64,000 nucleotides of DNA, taken from NCBI GenBank assembly GCA_003260075.1, contig QLIY01000051.1, positions 187,099 to 251,098 on the forward strand, in the 5' to 3' direction. The position numbers and the translations under genes are program-made. A model generated the notes under the pieces. The model was given only the letters and a program-made list of their open reading frames with translations, was not told the DNA's origin and did not search any database. Shown here piece by piece: positions 54,101-64,000 of the stretch. The DNA is from Phallusia mammillata. Its lineage: Eukaryota; Chordata; Ascidiacea; Phlebobranchia; Ascidiidae. Position 1 is the stretch's first letter; each line of letters begins with the position of its first letter.

Positions 54101-57022
54101 TTGCAAAAAAAGAAGCTGAGTTAGAGGAACAGCACCAGTTTACATTGCGGAACCTAATGAATATGCAAGCGGAGGAAATGAAGGAAATGCAAAAGAAACT
54201 GGAGTTGGCAAATACAAAGTAAGACTCACAGCACTCTAGCATCACTTTAATTTTTTTTAGTAATTTCTAACCCTGTTTTTTCTAACTATTTTATTCTTAA
54301 AACACTCCTACAACAAGACTCTTCGTATAGAACTTGATTTCCAACTAACTTGAAGTATGACTTTTATGTAACAGAGTCGTAAGCATGGGCGCCGGCAGAA
54401 AATGTTGCGAGAGGGGGCAAATTTTGGCTGATACTTTACCGCATCAAGAATTTGTTACATATGGAGCCATAAATCGTGTACTTCACAATTGAGTTGCCTA
54501 AGAGTTAAAGCATTGAACGATGTCACAAATCCCCGCGCTGCCAATTTAATTAGGTTTGCTGCTAAATATGTTAAATTGAGGTACACTGAAATTCCAAGGG
54601 GGGGCAAGTGTCCCCTCTTGCCCCTACGTGGCGGCGCCCATGGTCGTAAGTCGGGCTGGGCTGTTTGTGCCGTGTTCGGGTCTAGTTTTTTTAACAAACG
54701 GGCTTGATTCGGGGCTGCCTTCACGTTCTGTGTCCCTAACTTTATTTAATTAAAATTACCCGGCTAAGTAACTGGTTGCTGGACTTAACTAATGACAACA
54801 ACCGTAAAACGTCTTGCTTAAGCCACTGTCTGTTATTGTCCACTGTCTTCTTCATTATATTCTGTACTTTCTTTAGGCTTATATGTATAGGCAGTGTTGC
54901 CATACCTTCCATGTTTCTAAGATTGGTCCTTATTTTTTAAGGGCAATGTCTTAGCAAAATGTATTTTCTCTTTTTCAAAGAAACATCCTTGTTTTTCAAA
55001 GAAACATTTTGTCTTATTTTTGAATAATTTCATTTTTCGGTTGTCCTGATTTTGGGGTCATGTCGATGGTAACCCTGTGTATTGGCCTGTCTATCTCACT
55101 TTCGGCCTAAATGCCACCGAGAGATTGCTCAATAGGGAACATTTTCGTTAACATAACGGCATTTTTGGTAGGTTAAGAAAAAGCTTGAAAGATGGGGAAA
55201 AGGTTTGTCAGTCTCTGCAAGAAGTACGAATGACTTTGAGGATCTTGCGGAAGAAACTGCCAAGGTAACATGTTTTTGTTTTTATGTTATTTCGACCTTT
55301 GGTGATTATTGTGATTGAAAGTGTACGTATTACGCCCCAAAACATGTTTTTGTTCCGTCCACTGCAATACAACAATAGCCTACACCAGGGGTCGGCAACC
55401 CCTGGCACGCGTGTCAAGATTGGCCTGTTTATATTAAAGTAACGACTTAACCTGTTACACTGCTTGTTTATAGTTTTTATCATGGTATTGTCTTAAAATA
55501 CAGCCTTACATTCACAAAACACTCTGCTTTCTCTTTATTATTGATATCTGCTGGCACGAACCACAATTATTTTAAAAAAGATTGGCACGCGAGGTCATTA
55601 ATACATGGAAGTAACAAGTAAATTGGCACGCGTCGCCAAAAAGGTTGCCAACCCCTGGCCTACACGCTTCATAATACGGTGTAGCTGCAGTGCGTTTAAT
55701 CATGATCCAGCAATTGTGTCATCCACTATTTTGCGCCCCATAACGTTTTAACGTTGCGCAGATATTTTCAGCTTATGGTGATTGTTCAGTGCAATTGTGT
55801 CGCTATGTGTTCTTTCACCAAGTGAAATAAACTCATCTCAACAGCAAAAATACTTTGTCCATTACAAACTTATGAGTTTATTTTTCTCAGTTCGATATAC
55901 AAAGAAATTTTCGAAGAGAACGATACTAAAACGTCAGATGACCCCGAACAACACCGAGGCATGAAGAGTCTTCTCGACGATCTTGCGCTGCGCATGCGCG
56001 AACTGAAGGATCTGAGACGTAGCTTGGAGCGGCAGGAACAACGGGGAAACAAGGAGAAGCAAAATGATAGTGACTGGGAAGAAGAGGCTTTGAGGTGAAA
56101 AAATACTTGATTTTGTTTGTGTGCGTTTGTTAAATTGACATTTTTGGTGGCATCTGGCAGAAAAGTTATAGGTGGAGCAGCCTGGCATTATAAACAGTTT
56201 TTAGGCGCATGTTTCAGTTGTAACTGTTGGTCAGAAACACTTCGCACCTTTTCCCAACTATGCTGTCAATTTTAATGTGATGTTTAATAAAATGAAAAAT
56301 TTAATTGAACACAAATACTACAAAAAATAATCTTTGCACCCCTCCAAAATATGGGAAAATATTCTTTGTTAAATTGTTTAGGTCTTATTCTGTGTTTTAT
56401 ACTTGTTTTTGTGTAATTTTGAGACCATGTATAATAAACTGTGGTTATCAGGTTGCTATATTAATATTTTTACGATTGTTGACAATGAAACTGAATACAG
56501 ACAGAGCTGTGTTGCTGCAAAACAAGATTTTTTTGCATCTGTAACGCTTGAAAACAAAACTATTTTCCAGCTACAATTGTTCAGGTAAATTTCGTTAATT
56601 TCATGTTTTCTTTATAATTTAGTATGGAGATCAAACACAACAGTAAAGTTATAGAAGCAGAACATCTGAAAAAACTCATTCGACAAAAACAACTCGAAGT
56701 TGCGTATAAAAGCAAAAGACAACCAGCGGCTGTGACGTCAATAAACCCTAATGACGTCACACAGGAACCTTATTTCGTCATGCTTAAGCCCAAATTGCAC
56801 AGTGCCTCGTCAAAGGGAAGAAAACAACGGGTAAATGATCGGAAAGTTCACGAAAAAAAGACCAAAGTTTTGGACAGCGGAAGAAGTGAATGGCTTGAAC
56901 GACGTCACAGCACGGTACAGTTTAACCCTACCAATAACGCTCGGAACGTTTGGCACCGTCCGGATCTTCTGAAACGACTTAAGTACCAGAGAAACGGCTA
57001 CGTGGATAAAGGCTTTCCCTGA
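51137..57022 (+). CDS. Coiled-coil protein of unknown function
   Basis: Not recognised. Exons: 51137-51196, 51642-51784, 51962-52142, 53081-53244, 53322-53478, 54067-54218, 55172-55264, 55891-56094, 56623-57022; 517 aa with consistent phases. The protein opens MSHAESSVTLTSVKGTPQLN, then forms a long, almost uninterrupted charged heptad-rich helix (residues about 20-380), rich in Glu, Lys, Gln and Leu, for example KAKLISLIRTWRAKYEKVQT and KKSSEEAERRVKEVSNENED. It ends in a basic, non-helical tail with RKQRVNDRKVHEKKTK and a Trp-containing segment (NNARNVWHRPDLLKRL). No membrane segment or catalytic motif is visible. By composition it could be a centrosomal, ciliary or cytoskeletal scaffold; that is inference only. 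The intron before 55172 holds a nested transposon and the next intron a hAT MITE. Confidence 0.8.
51320..51450. mobile_element. Short interspersed repeat, copy 2 of the 23440 family
   Basis: Parallels 23440-23570 from AGTATATAAGC through AGGTCGCCTTCATC. The minus-strand core reads CCGATGAAGGC and CGAAACATC, so it is degenerate relative to copy 1. Confidence 0.5.
54372..54900. mobile_element. Older CAGAGTTGTAAG-family element interrupted by another MITE
   Basis: CAGAGTCGTAAG (54372-54383) resumes as GTCGTAAGTCGGGCTGGGC at 54643. The interior matches the 34171 copy (ACTGGTTGCTGGACTTAAC against AGTTGCTGGATTTAACC). The right end is unclear. Confidence 0.65.
54384..54642. mobile_element. hAT-type MITE, 259 bp, nested insertion
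   Basis: Ends CATGGGCGCCG and CGGCGCCCATG, flanked by a perfect 8-bp duplication GTCGTAAG (54376-54383 and 54643-54650) that belongs to the terminal repeat of the older element it landed in. Confidence 0.88.
55386..55657. mobile_element. hAT-type MITE, 272 bp
   Basis: Ends CAGGGGTCGGCAACC and GGTTGCCAACCCCTG, flanked by a perfect 8-bp duplication GCCTACAC (55378-55385 and 55658-55665). TTGGCACGCG motifs are repeated inside. It lies in the coiled-coil gene intron 55265-55890. Confidence 0.9.
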
Positions 57023-58085
57023 ATTTTGAATGGCCGAGGAGTGAGAAAGGCTGATTAAACATAATAGTGTTTTTTAGTTGGACCCCGAAACGGCTTCGGA
57101 CTACCTTTGTGGATGCTGAATTTTGAAAAGACTGAAAAGTAGTAAAACGATATGAATACTTTGTTTATAGTTGCAACGCTTTTCCCCCCCCCCACGGCTA
57201 CGTGGATAAAGGCTTTCCCTGAATTTTGAATGGCCGAGGAGAAAGAAAAGCTGATTAAACATAATAGTGTTTTTTAGTGGGACCCCGAAACGGCTTTAGA
57301 CTACCTTTATAGATGCTGAATTTTGAAGACTGAAAAGTAGCAAAACGATATGAATACTTTGTTTATAGTTGCAACGCTTTGCTAGAATTTGCTACCTAAC
57401 ATGAGCGCGTTCAGAGAGCATATTACCTGAAAAGTTGCATGGGGTTGTAATTGGAAAAGCAAAAACACAGATTTGAAAACAACTTCTGAAACTGCAAACA
57501 CTGCGAGTTGCGTGGATTTATTAGAAATGGAAACGTTTTGATCTACCTCTTTAAGTAGTAATTGTTTTTCTTCAAATACAAGTTATTGATGTTGCTGAAT
57601 GTATATTCTAAACAAACCATATTTTACCTTCTTATCGATAGTGTATTTTGTAAGTGACTTTGCACTTTGAAGTTTTGTAAATTGCACGAAATTTATGGAG
57701 AGAAAATTTCGAATTTTGCCTTTTAAAGGTGTGCCTTAAGGGTAATTGTTTCTTTATTTTTAAATGTTTTATTTCGCATGCTTAACTTTTGCCTTTCTCA
57801 AATAAAATCATTCAGGAAAACTCTCGTCTAAAGAACTGTCTGGTATCACAAAACGGAGGCACTGTACTAAATTTGTTTTTATTGCACCACTATTCTATCG
57901 ATTGTTCAAAAGGGCACCTTAACGCACAATGCACAAAATCAACAACACAGAATTTACTCTTAAATGCATTACCTACATAAAGCAGCATTGAACCTAGTCC
58001 ACCACTGGTGGACCACCAGTATAACGTAGCATGATTTTGCCTAGGGGATTGAAGGTAAATTTAAAACTTTTGAAAGTTCAAATCG
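57023..58085. other. Convergent 3' region of coiled-coil and rhodanese genes
   Basis: Contains a poly-C join (57184-57193) that duplicates about 170 bp of the coiled-coil gene's last exon and 3' UTR, starting ACGGCTACGTGGATAAAGGC. A candidate AATAAA lies near 57800. No further gene seen. Confidence 0.6.
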
Positions 58086-59395
58086 TTATAGTTCTTGTTT
58101 TATTGTTTCATCGACTTTTGTCCTGATGTTTAAGTCAGGGTAGTTGTTCACCCATCCAATGTGTCCTTTGTTATAGTGACGTGTGCTAAAAAAACAAACA
58201 ATTTAAACATTGCTTACTGTTGGGAAATTTCTAGCAAAATTACATCTCCATTTTGAATTTTTGTGAACAAATTATACATAGATGGTATATTGTTATAATT
58301 CCTATTTCCATAAACTTTGTTTTGTAATGTTTCTTAAGTTTCCTATACTTCTAAACTGAACTAAAATGATGCATTTACCATTCATATGCATTTTCCACAG
58401 AGTATAAATTTACACAATTTGTTTTCAAACCTTACTTTAAATACTTATTTTCTCTGGCAATCCTGACAGCGGTGTCGCTGCGCTTGCCAGATCTGCAAAT
58501 AAATATCAGTGAGTCGTCTTCTTTCGGTTTTTCGTGGTTGTATTTTTCTGCAAATTCTTCTTTTCCAATGTTTAACGCGCCTCCTGGTAAAAATGGTGAC
58601 ATTTTGTTGGTTTTTAATTGAGAAAAAACATTTGGTTTGCCTGCATTAGGTTCTAAAGTTAAAAAATGTTGATTGCAACGCTGTACCTAGTTGTTTTAAA
58701 GGGACATTGACGTAACTTTTTGCGTCCACGTGTACAACCTCGACCTCGTCTGGTTCTCTGACGTCAACAACCAATGCGTTGCCTGACGTCACTACTTCGT
58801 GAAAGTCTGCTAGCGAAATGTTCCAATAGTGTTGGCTGCATTAACAATAGACAGCTGTTAAATTGAAATCAGTCTTGGATTGTATTAGAAAGAATATTAA
58901 AGCAATACGTTAGAAGCATTAGTTCTAAGTAAAACAAAATCGCTATCATTTACCACTAAAAAGTATTGTTGAACCATGTTTAATAGGTCATATATAGGAC
59001 TCCGTGTTCAATGTCCGAACATTTGCAGATAATAATATATGCTTGTGCAAACCACATGTCTGATGTACTGTAGTGTAATTTTTCTACGCAATTTAATTGG
59101 AAAGAAACGACATTGCAGCGATTTGTGGTAATGGACACCTTCTGCCTTGCGCTTTCAGTTTTCCAAAGTCATTTTGAAGGTGCCATTTACGGTCCTCAAT
59201 ATTACATCATACTTCAAGTCACACAATTGAGTATATTGTACTCTAAATTATATCATTGATGTGCTCTTTCTTTGTTTTTATAGTGTTTACAGTTTTTCTC
59301 CTCACACAACTGACATCTTACTCTGAAATAAAGGCTTCTTTTGACGTCACAATAGACGCATGTATCACCAACAGAACAAAAACAACACCGTTCAT
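58086..59395 (-). CDS. Single-domain rhodanese (thiosulfate sulfurtransferase-like)
   Basis: Sulfurtransferase-fold protein of the TSTD type, moving sulfane sulfur from thiosulfate to a thiol acceptor. Minus-strand exons 59322-59395, 58687-58835, 58436-58583, 58086-58185; 156 aa, phases join exactly. Exon 1 encodes MNGVVFVLLVIHASIVTS, a likely signal peptide or short anchor. The rhodanese domain follows: ISLADFHEVV, then LVVDVREPDEV (first conserved block), and the active-site loop CRSGKRS with its catalytic cysteine and the R-S-G-K-R-S cradle in exon 3, then HIGWVNNYPDL near the C-terminus. The length is normal for single-domain rhodaneses. It lies tail-to-tail with the coiled-coil gene and head-to-head with the RhoGAP gene. 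The secretory signal is unusual for this family. Confidence 0.87.
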
Positions 59396-62165
59396 TGTTT
59401 CAACGTTCTCTAGAAACTGAAAAACAATGAGACAAGTAATAATAGAAAAGGGACTACGTTCAAGCACATAATACTTGTTGCATTCCAAATAAATTTGGGT
59501 AAACGGTTGATTAAATTGTTTTGTGGATTAACACATCAGAAGTTGGGTAGACTAGCACAAGAGCTACATTTGAGTACATAAGGAGTAAGGTTATATTATC
59601 TTAAATATACGTAGGTACACAGGCTATGAATATTTCATGCTTAAACATTGACAACATGGCGACCTCAACGTGTTGTTGTTAATTTGAACACACTGTTTAT
59701 ATTTTGTTAGTCCTGCTGCCGTTCTGTTTGGGGAGAGCTAGTTCAAGATTATTGACATGAACAGTTTTAGACACTCAAATAGCAATTTCTGAACGGTGTT
59801 CGTTTAAAAGAATGAAAGAAACAAAAAGATTTGGACTTTATAACTGCAGTACCACTAACGAGTTTCAGAGTGCATCCGCAATAGCTCAAAACGAAAAGCT
59901 AAGATTGAGTCATATATTAGCGCCATGTTAGAGTATCTACCTGATGATTGTACTGTAATTCTGCTGTAACAATTAAACCCCTGATCTGATTACTCTGTGC
60001 TGCACTGGTATATGATCTAGTCATGATATGCGGCAATTTAGGCGGTAAATCCAGGAACTTCCTGTGGAAAGCATGACATAAAACCGCTCATATAAGCTAA
60101 CATCATTTCACTTAACTGTCGGGCCAGTTTTACAACTTGGCAAATACTATCAGGTGCTATAAACGAAATATTTGTGTGAAATACTTGTAAAAGTAAGTCT
60201 TACAAATATATAATCTGGTTTATTGTCTGCTACTAAGCGACTTAAGCTCTTCCGACGTAACAGCGATGGATTGCATGAAGCTGTCATCGCCAAATATAAA
60301 CCTACAATCGTCGCGTTCGTACAGTCATTTAGTTCAACGCAGTCACCAGGCAGTTCGCCAGTTTAGCTCAGCAATCGCCGTTCAAATATTGACTTTAGAT
60401 ATTGTTAGGGTTTGTACAATGAGCGCTTTCAGCATCGGCGATAAAATAATGAGAGTTTATGTCAAATGAGAATACAATCGTCCTTACTGTTAGATAGCTA
60501 TCCAGACAATATATATGACTCCTGAAAGCCAAACTATTATTGTCTGCAATACTGGTCAGAATCTAGTTAATTTTCGGTGTTTATTACCAAGTCATCGAAT
60601 GTGCAAACATATTGTCGGCTCTAAATTTGAACTGATAGGCACTATTTGGTATTCTGTTGATTTAGTGTGTTGATAAGTTCAAGTGAATGAATGTTCAAGT
60701 CACTGTTGTGCTTGATAACGGATGGCCGTCACGTGACGACCACCAATTACGCGTGAGGTGGCTTTGCGTCACAGCCGAGTCCCAAGAGAGCATTAATAAT
60801 GCACAAAATAAGTGTTTGCGCGACAGAGTTGTTCATAAAAGAAAATTAAGTTTCAGGCAGTTAAAAACATCCTGTTTTTTTGCTTTTACATAAGTTTAGT
60901 GCATAAACATTTTTGAAATATCTCTTTTCCCAATGTAGCTCATCTGAAAATTCGCGCAAAGCGAAAAGCCCCCTTAATTTTTAGTGACGCATGAGTTTAT
61001 GTGCCCCAAACGTAATCAAAATGCATAGGGATGTTGTTGTCTGGCTGTGGCTGTATGAGCACAAAACTGTTGTTCAAACAAGGCAAGGCGAGTTTTGTCT
61101 AGCTGCGTCAGTACGAACGTCACGACCATTAGGTGACATTGATAACAAAATAACATTCCCAAAATTAAAATGACTACTAAGGTATTCGGCTCTACTCGTC
61201 TGTAGCCTAACTAACCTTTTCTGGTAAGCCTACATTCACCTTTCAGTTACTCTGAACAAAGTTGGAAGTCAAAAAACGTATTTCTACCGGCGGTTCCCCA
61301 AAGTCTACTGGTTTAAGTTGTGTGAAGTCGGGCGCCTTTATTTGCTTGGTACGTGAAAAATGTCACGTAATACAATGTTACGTCAGCATTTCAAGTGGCA
61401 ACGGAGTGACTTGAAAACAGGGCAAAACAGGGCAATAAGCATGTTCATTAAATAAACTTTGAGTTCATGGTGTCACAAAACAGCGTAGTAATTGCTGTTC
61501 CCGTGTGTATTCCCTACGTCTTGGACAAACGTCAGACTCACTTAAAGCTAATCGATAACGCGATGACAACGTACGTGATGTGAAATTTACGGACTGCAAA
61601 CCGCCGGGCTCGAAATGAAGTTTAAAATTTGTTGTAGGCCTACATCGGTTACTTGGCAAACTTCATTTTCATCAAGTAGATTACCATTTAAATGCCTGCA
61701 ACTGTAGGCTATGAGTGGTTGCTGGAAAATATACCAGAACTAATTTGGTTTGTGCCTAAATTGCGCCTACCCAAATGCTAGTGTAGTAGGCCTACATAAT
61801 TAAATAAATATGCGTGCAAGATATCATAATTTGCAACTTAAACAAGAACTTTGGCATCATGTTTGATTAATTTTGTATGAGTCTTCTGGGTAACCTTTTT
61901 TAAAAAAAAATACTGAATGTGTTGCCAAAAAGTAGACGTTTATACTAGGGAATCATTTCGTGCTCTGCGCACACACGATGTGTTATTTACTTAAGTTACC
62001 TTCCATTGTGTTTGGCATGCTTGGGTGTCCAAAACAAGCAATCTCTTCGCATTGGGAGTCGCTCAAAACATTTGATCTTTTCCTTTTTTCAGATCCGGTA
62101 TAATGTTACTAGGCGCGGCGTCTAATAAAAGGCGCTGTTGATGTCTTCAGTAACTCGTAGTTACA
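59396..62165. other. Head-to-head intergenic region, rhodanese (-) and RhoGAP (+)
   Basis: About 2.8 kb with no recognisable gene, only short chance ORFs, and no join artefacts. No core promoter element identified. Confidence 0.5.
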
Positions 62166-63063
62166 ATGGACGCCATGATTGAAAATATGCGCACCTCTTT
62201 GGAAGTAGGCGTGAGAAAAATGCTAACTGGACAATTAGGGCCGAAAAAAGCGTCCTTGGCCGCACAGACGGATAAAAACAACGCCCTATCAAAGGTATGA
62301 TTGTAGATATTGTTTCTGTATTGCTAAGGGCTCCTGAGTGTAGTATTTCCCATAATTGACTGTCTCTTTTTTCAACACAGATAAAAAGTTGACACAGTTG
62401 TTTTGGGGACTTTGAGTTAGGGCTGTGTGGCATGTAAGACAGTTCTGTGTTGTTAGCAAAAAATGTAACTTATCTGAAGTCTTTTAAAATAGTCACTTTC
62501 TTCTAAAAAATTCACTTTTATTTGTGATAAAATATGTTTACACTAACTTTTGCATGTCAATTTTACAAAGTTTTGAGAGGAAATTGATTGGTACAATGGT
62601 GTTTGTGTACTTTTAAAATTGCTATGCTAATCAATGTTGTATGTGCGTAAAGTAATCATTCAGAACTGTATTAAAAAATGTTAAGAAAACAAGTTCATAT
62701 TATTGGCTCTATGCTTTTACAACTTCAATTTAATTTGCAACTATATCACAAATACCATCATAAAAGTGTGGTTTATTTTATAACCAATCATTTTACATTT
62801 TATTTCAAACCAGAGTATAAAATTGTTAATAAATTCTGAGTTTGTGGGAGTTAATAGTACTTTTACGACCTCTTGCATATGGTAACTTAATGACTCATAT
62901 AATTACAGTTGTAACTGTAATAAATGGCTGGTATATTATTGCAGGTGTTTGGGGTGCCATTGACTGATTTGTGTTTAACTGAAGATGACAATGTACCATA
63001 TGTGGTAAAAGATATCTGCAAGTTCATTAAAGAGGAACATCTAGATTTGGAGGGAATCTTTAG
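62166..63063 (+). CDS. RhoGAP-domain protein, 3' partial (first two coding exons)
   Basis: Exon 1 (62166-62294) starts at ATG 62166 and encodes 43 aa beginning MDAMIENMRTSLEVGVRKML. Exon 2 (62945-63063) encodes VFGVPLTDLCLTEDDNVPYV, then VVKDICKFIKEEHLDLEGIF, the opening of a RhoGAP domain: the FGVPL start, the VP-x-VV helix and the (D/E)GIFR segment that normally carries the arginine finger. The last codon is split at the donor (AG at 63062-63063) and would complete Arg. Further exons lie beyond the window or are unrecognised in the last 900 bases. It would stimulate GTP hydrolysis by a Rho-family GTPase. Subfamily not determined. Confidence 0.75.
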
Positions 63064-64000
63064 GTAGGTTTATGTGACAATACTTTAGTATGTCACTAAA
63101 ACAAATATATACTTGTTGGAGAAAAGTAAAAAAAAGTGTTTGGATGTTGTGGTGTTGTTGTACATCAAATATTGTTTTGCCAAGACATTTACAGGAACAT
63201 AATTTTCTGGAAGTATATATATATATATATATGTGTGTGTTTAATGTTACCACTGGTTTATGGTAAATATTTTGTAAAAAAGTCAGTACGTAATACTGCA
63301 AATTTAAATCCATAAACAGCTTAGTCATCTGACTACTGTTTTGTTGCCTAGCAACAGAAATTTTATGTGTTTTGTTGGTTATATCCGACCTTGGTAAAAA
63401 CCTGATCAATATTTACTGCATTAACTGACGTCACTGTCATTCAAACAATCACCTGTTAATGATATTTGAGACCGTATTTGACCTGTTTGGGTCATTGGGT
63501 AAACCGGTGAAGAAGAAGCTCCGGTTCATAGTTCGCAAAATTGAAGACTCTTTTTTGTATGCAGCATGTCCTGTTCAATATTTGACACCATTTTTTGTAA
63601 AGTTGCACAACTTGCGTGTGGACAATCTATGCTTAAATATCTGTACTGGCGGCTGTGACATAAGTAAAACTTTATTTATTATATGTTTGGATTTCAAACT
63701 GTTCCAAATAGATTTTGTGGGACTGAAAAAAGTTTTATAAACCTATTAGTCATATGTGTCTGAATTTTTATATCCCTATTGTGTGCAAACAATGCAAAAA
63801 AAGTCACCACAAAAGTGTCACAATATAGATTTTGATGTCATAAACAATAAAGCCTGATTGCTAGTCTAGTTAGAAATCGATCTTGACTTTTCATGTGCCA
63901 TTAGATATATATATAGTGTATATATGAGATAAACCTATTTCTTTTCATCAGTGTTTCATAAGCCAAAACAGAGACACTTGGTGGCCATTGGTTAAATAAA
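63064..64000. other. Intron of the RhoGAP gene (presumed)
   Basis: AT-rich sequence with a TA/TG microsatellite around 63216-63240. A 93-codon ORF at 63459-63740 shows no recognisable domain and no continuation of the RhoGAP fold. Confidence 0.45.

Noticed and set aside
63459..63740. 93-codon ORF as a RhoGAP exon
   Set aside because: No RhoGAP motif after the GIFR segment is recognisable, and there is no acceptor in the right phase.

Overview
The window is eukaryotic. Genes are split into many small exons by short AT-rich introns with GT..AG (a few GC..AG) borders, there are no operons, and the space between exons is full of small non-autonomous transposons. The gene content (RNA polymerase I large subunit, a vertebrate-like GABA-A-type receptor, an ephexin-type RhoGEF with DH-PH-SH3, a GT31 glycosyltransferase, a rhodanese, a RhoGAP) together with compact AT-rich introns and apparently very high allelic divergence suggests an invertebrate chordate, most likely an ascidian tunicate of Ciona/Phallusia type. 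The organism is inferred, not proven.

Layout. (1) 42-21431, plus: POLR1A, largest subunit of RNA polymerase I, about 31 exons, N-terminus off the left edge. (2) 21432-26077: intergenic, with transposon remnants. (3) 26078-32364, plus: 12-exon Cys-loop receptor subunit of the GABA-A/glycine (anion channel) class, complete from signal peptide to M4, 457 aa. (4) 32717-45402, minus: ephexin-like Rho guanine nucleotide exchange factor, converging on the receptor gene. (5) 46399-50273, plus: type II membrane GT31 (beta-1,3-galactosyl/GlcNAc-transferase-like) enzyme, 381 aa, head-to-head with the RhoGEF. (6) 51137-57022, plus: unrecognised 517-aa coiled-coil protein. (7) 58086-59395, minus: single-domain rhodanese with a possible signal peptide, 156 aa. 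(8) 62166 to beyond the right edge, plus: start of a RhoGAP-domain protein. Exon phases were checked and are consistent throughout genes 1, 3, 5, 6 and 7 and across the 11 conserved exons of gene 4.

The genes do not form one pathway: they cover rRNA transcription, inhibitory signalling, Rho activation, Golgi glycosylation, a coiled-coil protein, sulfur transfer and Rho inactivation.

The strongest unexpected signal concerns how this sequence was put together. More than twenty times, 30-250 bp is followed by a run of about ten G (or C) and then by a slightly diverged copy of the same 30-250 bp; single Ns mark further joins of this kind. The runs are mostly C in 1-7653, mostly G in 8563-35581 and C after 38037, as if a fixed 10-base spacer had been reverse-complemented with its contig. 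This looks like unmerged allelic contig ends, not biology. In addition, the block 7655-8561, bracketed by two Ns, carries POLR1A exons that belong upstream of base 1, and its last 501 bases are identical to bases 1-501. The mobile-element content is real and well preserved: several hAT-type MITEs with 8-bp target duplications, one nested inside an older element, a tRNA-derived SINE with a 14-bp target duplication, palindromic elements, and candidate hammerhead-like motifs.
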